Of a stretch of DNA of 9,784 nt, positions 5,394 through 9,784 are shown in pieces. A program made the position numbers and the translations under genes. A model generated the notes under the pieces. That model saw only the letters and a program-made list of their open reading frames with translations. It ran no database searches and was not told the origin of the DNA. Where the stretch lies: the NCBI GenBank assembly GCA_004297495.1, contig SCTL01000546.1, positions 1 through 9,784 on the forward strand, in the 5' to 3' direction. This DNA is from Verrucomicrobiota bacterium (GTDB lineage: Bacteria; Verrucomicrobiota; Verrucomicrobiia; Limisphaerales; JADLHS01). The stretch's first letter is position 1. Each line of letters begins with the position of its first letter.

Positions 5394-6311
5394 TCACGGC
5401 GCGGGCACGTTGGTGAGGACTTCGGGGGCGACTCTTCGGAGAAGGCTTTCAGCCTGTTTTCGCACTATCGAGTTTGTATCAGCGAGCCTTGCTACCAAAT
5501 CCGGGACAATGGTGCGCGTCGGCTCGCGTGCTTGCCCACGGTAACGGCCCACGATCTGAAGAGCACGCAGACGCTGCAGCCAATCCGGATGGTGAAAATG
5601 CCTTGTAATCTTCACGCAGACAATGGCTGGCTCAACTCCCGCTTCCGCCAGTGCGTCGGCAGCTTCAAGGGCCACTTTCGGGTCCGCGTCATCGAGACAT
5701 TCGATCAGGATTGGATATGCGTCGGCGCCGAACTTGCGGAGCGCATAATTGAGATCGCTAACTGCATCATAGCGTGCCACGGCGTTCGTGTTCTTGATAA
5801 CTTCTACGAGCGCTGGCAGTGCGGTCGGACCTATGGCGACGAGCGCGTAGGTCGCCACACGTGGTGTTTCACTGCCGCTCGACGCACTCGCAAGCTTGGC
5901 GAGTTCCGGAATGGCAGGACTGGCGACAGGTCCAAGCATGGCAAAGCCCGCCGCAGCGCGGTTGGCACGGACTGCGCCCGGATCACTCCAGATTTCCAAG
6001 CCGAATCGTTCGAGGATCTGGGCAAGGACGCGCTTGGCCTTCGAAGGCGACGGTTCGTAGCGAATCCAATTCAGCAGGAAGGGCAATGCATTTGTTCCAA
6101 TCGTACGAACCGCCTGAATCTCTGGCCGGTTGATTTCCTGAAGTTCAGGCCGCGTGAAAGCGCCTGTGCGACCATGGTCGCTTTCAATCCACTGCGAGAG
6201 CTTCTTGCCTTGGTAGCTCGGCTCATTGTCTGGAGAAAGTGTCACGATCAACGCAATCACTGCGGCGCAAACCAGAACCGCGATGGCAAGTTTTTTGCGT
6301 GTCAGCCTCAC
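5394..6311 (-). CDS. Membrane-anchored HEAT-repeat protein 2 (leftward cargo, paralogue)
   Basis: About 305 residues starting at GTG 6309-6311. A longer frame upstream only reads the antisense of the helicase gene, and the GTG aligns exactly with that of the paralogue. The opening RLTRKKLAIAVLVCAAVIALIVTL keeps IAVLxC at the same positions (10-15) as protein 1, then NEPSYQGKKLSQWIES. Helical repeats follow (IGTNALPFLLNWIRYEP; LGPVASPAIPELAKLAS; IGPTALPALVEVIKNTNAVARYDAV; DAYPILIECLDDADPKVALEAADALAEAG; IVPDLVARLADTNSIVRKQAESLLRR). Both proteins end in TNVP(A/P)P. Despite shared architecture most positions differ, so the split is not recent. The start codon is 22 nt from the helicase GTG, pointing away, so any promoter lies within helicase coding DNA. 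Confidence 0.8.
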   Translation of the reverse strand: MRLTRKKLAIAVLVCAAVIALIVTLSPDNEPSYQGKKLSQWIESDHGRTGAFTRPELQEINRPEIQAVRTIGTNALPFLLNWIRYEPSPSKAKRVLAQILERFGLEIWSDPGAVRANRAAAGFAMLGPVASPAIPELAKLASASSGSETPRVATYALVAIGPTALPALVEVIKNTNAVARYDAVSDLNYALRKFGADAYPILIECLDDADPKVALEAADALAEAGVEPAIVCVKITRHFHHPDWLQRLRALQIVGRYRGQAREPTRTIVPDLVARLADTNSIVRKQAESLLRRVAPEVLTNVPAP

Positions 6312-6322
6312 GCGGGAATGAT

Positions 6323-6336
6323 GGAGGTTTTGCGTG
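6323..6336 (+). promoter_or_regulatory. Ribosome-binding site fixing the helicase start
   Basis: GGAGG at 6323-6327 precedes GTG at 6334-6336 with a 6-nt spacer. The same site and start are kept at 5296-5309 in the truncated copy, which supports this choice of start. Confidence 0.75.
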
Positions 6337-7407
6337 TCTGAGCAAGTGGACATCGCAGTTGACTTGGGCGCTGTGCCGCCAGCGTTGCCGGAGATTGTTT
6401 CGCTCCGGCAGTTTGCGGCAGTGGCGACGCCGGCGCCGCCGCAAATCATCGAAGGCATCTTGCACCAAGGGTGCAAGATGATCCTGGGCGGCACGAGCAA
6501 GTCGAACAAGTCGTGGTGTCTGCTGGACCTGGCGTTGTCGGTGGCGAGCGGTCAGCCGTGGTGGGGACGGCGCTGCGAGAAGCTGCCGGTGGTCTATATC
6601 AATTTCGAGCTGCACGATTGGGCGATTGCGCAACGCGTCAATGCGCTGTGTGCCGCGCGATCCGATTGCAAGGGCATGGGCGACACGTTGCACCTCTGGA
6701 ATCTGCGCGGACACAATGCGGACCTCACCCTGCTCCGCCCGAAACTCGAGGAGCAACTGGCCAAGCATCAGTTCGGCCTGATCATTCTCGACCCGGCTTA
6801 CAAGGTTCTCGGCAATCGTGACGAGAACGCCAATGGTGAAATCGCCAGCTTGATGAACGAGTTGGAAGCGATGGCAAAAAGCTCCGGCGCTGCCGTTGTG
6901 GTCGCGCATCATTTCGCCAAAGGCGACAGCACGGCGAAGTCAGCGATGGACCGCATGAGCGGTGCGGGTGCATGGGCGCGTGACCCGGACAGCATCGTCG
7001 TGCTGACACCGCACGAGGAGGAAAACTGTTTCACCGTTACGAGCATCCTCCGCAACCTGCCGCAACTGCCCGAGTTCGTGGTGTCGTGGGATTATCCCCT
7101 GATGCGACTGGCCGCCGACTTGAACCCGGATGCGCTGCGCCGGCCACAGTCGAAGAACAAGGTTTGTTCGGACAAGGAATTTGTCGAAGCCGCGCTGGGT
7201 GATAAGCCCAAAAGTTTCAGCGCCGTGATTGAAACCGCGCGGTCGCAACTGGGCATGAGCCCGGCCACGGCCAAGCGGTATTTGAACCGGTTGAAGGAGG
7301 CAGAAGTGATTTGCCAGTCCGGCGGGCTTTACTGGGCTGCGCATCAGGGAGTTGGCGAGCCGGAGCGCGGCGAAGGCTCAATGGCTCACATGCCTATAAA
7401 GGAATGA
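6334..7407 (+). CDS. RepA-like RecA-fold (AAA_25 type) replicative helicase
   Basis: A 357-residue protein. The lead-in PPQIIEGILHQGCKMILGG (35-53) runs into a Walker A loop, GGTSKSNKSW (52-61), in which Asn58 stands where most P-loops have Gly; K59 and S60 are intact. INFELHD (89-95) carries the likely catalytic E92; LIILDPAYKVL (149-159) is Walker B with D153; VVVAHHFAKG (188-197) is the RepA/DnaB-like motif with H192 and H193; RMSGAGAWARDPDSIVVL (207-224) resembles the RepA family's Arg-containing segment. Residues about 278-335 look like a winged helix (SPATAKRYLNRLKEAEVICQSGGLYW). I infer a hexameric ATPase that unwinds the phage DNA with the primase. The last 20 residues or so are low in complexity. 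Family well supported; exact role inferred. Confidence 0.85.
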   Translation: MSEQVDIAVDLGAVPPALPEIVSLRQFAAVATPAPPQIIEGILHQGCKMILGGTSKSNKSWCLLDLALSVASGQPWWGRRCEKLPVVYINFELHDWAIAQRVNALCAARSDCKGMGDTLHLWNLRGHNADLTLLRPKLEEQLAKHQFGLIILDPAYKVLGNRDENANGEIASLMNELEAMAKSSGAAVVVAHHFAKGDSTAKSAMDRMSGAGAWARDPDSIVVLTPHEEENCFTVTSILRNLPQLPEFVVSWDYPLMRLAADLNPDALRRPQSKNKVCSDKEFVEAALGDKPKSFSAVIETARSQLGMSPATAKRYLNRLKEAEVICQSGGLYWAAHQGVGEPERGEGSMAHMPIKE

Positions 7408-7434
7408 GACCTAAAGACAAAACGCATGCAGAGA

Positions 7435-7492
7435 AGAAGGGAACACCCTCCCTAGGGTCGGGTGTCCCTTCTCTCACTGCCGTTGGCGTGAG
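7435..7492 (+). promoter_or_regulatory. Two tandem hairpins between helicase and small terminase genes
   Basis: Hairpin 1 pairs 7435-7448 (AGAAGGGAACACCC) with 7460-7472 (GGGTGTCCCTTCT), 13 bp with one bulged A and an 11-nt loop that contains the palindrome CCCTAGGG. Hairpin 2 pairs CTCAC-GCC (7473-7481) with GGC-GTGAG (7485-7492) with one bulge. No T-run follows, so a standard intrinsic terminator is unlikely. The place just before the small terminase gene would also suit a packaging (cos/pac) site; this is a guess. Confidence 0.45.
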
Positions 7493-7523
7493 CGGACTGA
7501 TGAGAAAAGAAGGAAACGAGAAC

Positions 7524-8129
7524 GTGAATTCAATCGAACGAAAAACTACTGCGCTGGTGTTTGAACAACAGCCGCGCGAGAGCAGCAAGGCTTTCGCGGC
7601 GTTCAAGGCTTACCTCGAACTCGGGTCGGAACGATCACTGTCGGTCGTGGCCGACAAGCTCGGGAAAAGCAAACGGATGATGGAAAAATGGTCGCGCAAG
7701 TTCGACTGGCCGGCGCGGGTGCAAGCGCACGCGGCACACCTGGCCGACTTGGAGCGCAAGGCCATCGAGGGCGTGGCGATCGAGAAGGCCGTGGAGTGGC
7801 ACAAGACGCATGAGCCGATCCGACGCGAAGCGTGGCAGAAGGCGAACGATTTGATTGCGATGGCCGATGAGTTCCTGGAGCGCTGGCGCAACTCGTCCCG
7901 CGTGCCGGGTTTCGAGAGCATCGTGCGCGGGATCGAACTGGCGATGCGGCTCAAACAGTTCGCCGCCGGGATGCCGTCGGAAATCAAGGAAGTGAACGCG
8001 CATCTCACCGCGACGATTGATGTGGATTGGGAGATTGCGATCCGCAAGGCATACGGGCCAAAAGCTGAAACGCTGAAAGCTGAAATTGCGAAAGAGGCAG
8101 TGGTGGATGTCGAGGAGGTGAAGCCATGA
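7524..8129 (+). CDS. terS: Phage terminase small subunit (probable)
   Basis: A 201-residue protein. I chose GTG 7524 because AAGAAGGA lies about 10 nt upstream; ATG 7500 in the same frame would add eight residues. The N-terminal part has an HTH-like segment, SKAFAAFKAYLELGSERSLSVVADKLGKSKRMMEKWSRKFDWPARV (residues about 20-65), as in small terminases that bind the packaging site. The middle is helical and charged. The C-terminus holds a GCTGAAA triplicate (8064-8085), read as KAETLKAEIAKEA, then an acidic VDVEEVKP tail. The gene ends with the ATGA overlap into the large subunit, which supports the call more than sequence similarity does. It would recognise phage DNA and regulate the large subunit. 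Confidence 0.75.
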   Translation: MNSIERKTTALVFEQQPRESSKAFAAFKAYLELGSERSLSVVADKLGKSKRMMEKWSRKFDWPARVQAHAAHLADLERKAIEGVAIEKAVEWHKTHEPIRREAWQKANDLIAMADEFLERWRNSSRVPGFESIVRGIELAMRLKQFAAGMPSEIKEVNAHLTATIDVDWEIAIRKAYGPKAETLKAEIAKEAVVDVEEVKP

Positions 8130-9598
8130 TTGAACGAGAAACATTTTTGAATGCAGCGGTGGTGGCGGGTTGTCCGGAAGATCAAACACGCAATTTCATC
8201 ACGGCAAAAGTGCTGTTGCAGGAACGGCAACTCATCGCCAGCGCCGCCGCGCGATTGTGCGACCAACCGGACGGACCGACGGCCATCGGTTACGGTGGCG
8301 CGCGTGGCGGTGGCAAGTCGCACTGGCTTTTGGCGCAGATGGGCGCGGATGATTGCCAGCGCGTGCCGGGATTGAAATGCCTTTTGCTGCGCAAAGTCGG
8401 CAAGGCAAACCTGGAGCACTTCGAGGATTTGCGCCGGCGGTTGTTCAATCAACTGCCGCACGACTTCTCCGCTTTCCGCGGCATTCTCTCGTTCAACAAC
8501 GGCTCGCGCATCATTGCGGGTCATTTTCAAAACGAGAAGGACATTGATGCTTACCTGGGACTCGAATACGACGTGATCGGGATCGAGGAGGCGACGACGT
8601 TGACGGCGCGGAAGTATCAGGACATTACGACGTGCTGCCGCACGAGCAAACCGAACTGGCGTCCGCGCATTTATTCCACGACGAACCCGGGCGGCGTGGG
8701 GCACGCGTGGTATCGGACGAAGTTCATCGTCCCTTTCCAGGGCGCGAAGGAGGATGAGACGCGATTCATTCCGGCGCGCGTGAGCGACAACTCGTTCAAC
8801 AACCCGGAGTATCGCAAAGTGCTGGAACATCTGAGCGGCTGGCAGAAGCGCGCGTGGCTGGACGGCGATTGGGACATCGCCGCCGGACAGTATTTCACGA
8901 CGCTGCGGCGCGAGGTGCACGTCATCGAGGACTTCGACGACACGCGGGCGCGCGAATGGTTCGCGGCGCTGGACTACGGGTTCGCGCATTACACGGTGGT
9001 GCTGCTCGGCTGTCGCGACGGCGACGGCAACACGTTCATCGTGGATGAACACGCGGCGCGACTGTGGCTGCCGCAACGCCACGCCGAAGCGATCAAGGCG
9101 ATGGTGGCACGGCATCAGATGAACGGCGTTGTGGCAATGCGCGGTCAACCGCGCTTGTCCATGCGGTCGCAAGCCGAAGTGCAAACGCGACCGCTCATGC
9201 TCTCGGACCTGCAACGGTTCGTGGCCGGCGCGGACGTGTTCTCGCGTCAGAGCGACGGAACGACCATTGCCGGGCAGTACGAGAAACATGGCATCACGCT
9301 GCGCGTGGCGAACACGGACCGCGTGCATGGTTGGGCGGAAGTGATGCAAGGGTTCGGTGAGCCGAACGTCGGCCTCGCAGAAGGCGGCGTGCGTCCGACG
9401 CTGTTTATTCACAAACGCTGCGCGCGACTCATCGAAACGCTGCCGGCACTGCAACACGACCCGAACCGGCCCGAGGACGTGCTCAAAGTGGACGCCGATG
9501 AGGACGGAGTTGGCGGCGATGACGCGGCGGACGCGCTGCGGTATCTGGTGGCGACGAAGTCGCGTCAGATCAGGGAGATGAAGTTGAGGGGGCTGTGA
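8126..9598 (+). CDS. terL: Phage terminase large subunit (ATPase and nuclease)
   Basis: A 490-residue, apparently complete protein. The ATPase domain has Walker A GGARGGGKS (57-65) and Walker B DVIGIEEA (149-156) with the catalytic Glu E154 or E155, followed by STTNPGG (184-190), the coupling motif. RVSDNSFNNP and LDGDWD (245-250) are typical of this terminase class. The RNase H-like nuclease has LDYG with D283, then VDEH (306-309), then GADVFSRQSDGTTIAGQYEKHGI (368-390) with D370, and GGDDAADALRYLV (463-475) with its Asp cluster. The motor pushes phage DNA into the procapsid and cuts concatemers. It overlaps the small subunit gene by ATGA and is followed, nine nt on, by a convergent HNH gene. 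Among several terminase groups, I cannot name which one from sequence alone. Confidence 0.93.
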   Translation: MIERETFLNAAVVAGCPEDQTRNFITAKVLLQERQLIASAAARLCDQPDGPTAIGYGGARGGGKSHWLLAQMGADDCQRVPGLKCLLLRKVGKANLEHFEDLRRRLFNQLPHDFSAFRGILSFNNGSRIIAGHFQNEKDIDAYLGLEYDVIGIEEATTLTARKYQDITTCCRTSKPNWRPRIYSTTNPGGVGHAWYRTKFIVPFQGAKEDETRFIPARVSDNSFNNPEYRKVLEHLSGWQKRAWLDGDWDIAAGQYFTTLRREVHVIEDFDDTRAREWFAALDYGFAHYTVVLLGCRDGDGNTFIVDEHAARLWLPQRHAEAIKAMVARHQMNGVVAMRGQPRLSMRSQAEVQTRPLMLSDLQRFVAGADVFSRQSDGTTIAGQYEKHGITLRVANTDRVHGWAEVMQGFGEPNVGLAEGGVRPTLFIHKRCARLIETLPALQHDPNRPEDVLKVDADEDGVGGDDAADALRYLVATKSRQIREMKLRGL

Positions 9599-9607
9599 TC
9601 AGCGCCG

Positions 9608-9784
9608 TCACTTCTTTGGGCACTTGATCGAACCGGCGGACTTCAGGACAAAGGCGAATTTGTCTTTGAGACCCATGCTGCCGAAGACGTGATTCAGTGT
9701 TTTGTGACAAACCACTTCATTGTCCTCCGTGCTGGTGCCACCACGAGATTTGGGATGGAGATGCTCAATGCTGGCATCCGCCTC
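9608..9784 (-). CDS. HNH endonuclease, C-terminal part (partial)
   Basis: A leftward open frame of 58 codons plus stop runs off the right edge. It reads ASIEHLHPKSRGGTSTEDNEVVCHK then TLNHVFGSMGLKDKF. The His in IEHLHPKSRGG, the N in EDNEVV and the H/N pair after the Cys give the HNH pattern (beta-beta-alpha-Me fold). The classic Cys-x-x-Cys-Asn zinc knuckle has kept only its first Cys; the second position is Thr. HNH nucleases are often near terminase genes, where some are needed for cleavage at packaging, but this one is on the opposite strand and converges on the large subunit gene. It may instead be a selfish homing-type nuclease. Only the C-terminal half is in view. Confidence 0.75.
   Translation of the reverse strand, partial: EADASIEHLHPKSRGGTSTEDNEVVCHKTLNHVFGSMGLKDKFAFVLKSAGSIKCPKK

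Noticed and set aside
4352..6311. Lipoprotein signals on the HEAT proteins
   Set aside because: Each has a Cys at residue 15, but it is preceded by Phe or Val, not Gly, Ala or Ser, so the lipobox is not met.
5265..6341. Rightward 358-codon ORF containing the helicase-like start
   Set aside because: Only its beginning, up to about 5362, resembles the helicase. The rest is antisense of HEAT gene 2, and no ATPase motif follows.
7610..9457. Leftward 615-codon ORF
   Set aside because: It is antisense of both terminase genes, whose motifs are intact on the other strand. Long antisense frames are common in GC-rich DNA.
1..9784. tRNA or rRNA genes, integrase or attachment site
   Set aside because: I saw no cloverleaf or rRNA-like sequence, no integrase motifs and no obvious att repeat by reading. 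A covariance search was not possible.

Overview
The window is a stretch of phage or prophage DNA, GC-rich and densely packed. It runs rightward from a recombination and replication module into the packaging genes. I recognise a Holliday-junction-resolvase-like PD-(D/E)XK nuclease, an SSB-like protein, a RecB/Cas4-like PD-(D/E)XK nuclease, an excisionase-like HTH protein, an archaeo-eukaryotic-type primase, a RepA-like RecA-fold helicase, a small terminase and a full-length large terminase. Four start/stop overlaps of the ATGA type (78, 440, 1312, 8126) and short gaps point to co-transcription and translational coupling. No integrase, portal, capsid or attachment site is in view, so prophage versus free phage cannot be settled here.

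The host is probably a member of Verrucomicrobiota, possibly of the Pedosphaera/Limisphaerales type. This is an inference. It rests on the two HEAT-repeat membrane proteins with a 'YxGxxLSxWI/V' opening motif and on short CACGAA-rich and GCAGAGGCGC-rich dispersed repeats, both of which I associate with those genomes.

Layout: 1-2264, recombination genes and small ORFs; 2265-2820, a repeat cluster, a leftward membrane-protein gene and a possible 24-codon gene remnant; 2823-4334, HTH protein, unknown protein and primase; 4335-6333, an accessory locus with two leftward paralogous HEAT-repeat membrane proteins; 6334-7407, helicase; 7408-7523, a structured spacer with two hairpins; 7524-9598, terminase subunits; 9608-9784, a leftward HNH endonuclease running off the window end.

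The most interesting part is the accessory locus. Each HEAT gene starts 22 nt from, and points away from, a copy of the helicase ribosome-binding site and first codons. One copy (at 6320) leads into the intact helicase; the other (at 5293) is a truncated scar of about 20 codons. The 37-nt shared core differs at one base, although the two HEAT proteins have diverged widely. The locus therefore looks like a recombination hotspot that has taken up different membrane-anchored HEAT proteins. Two of the three leftward cargo genes also have a copy of the same 28-bp repeat immediately beyond their stop codons.
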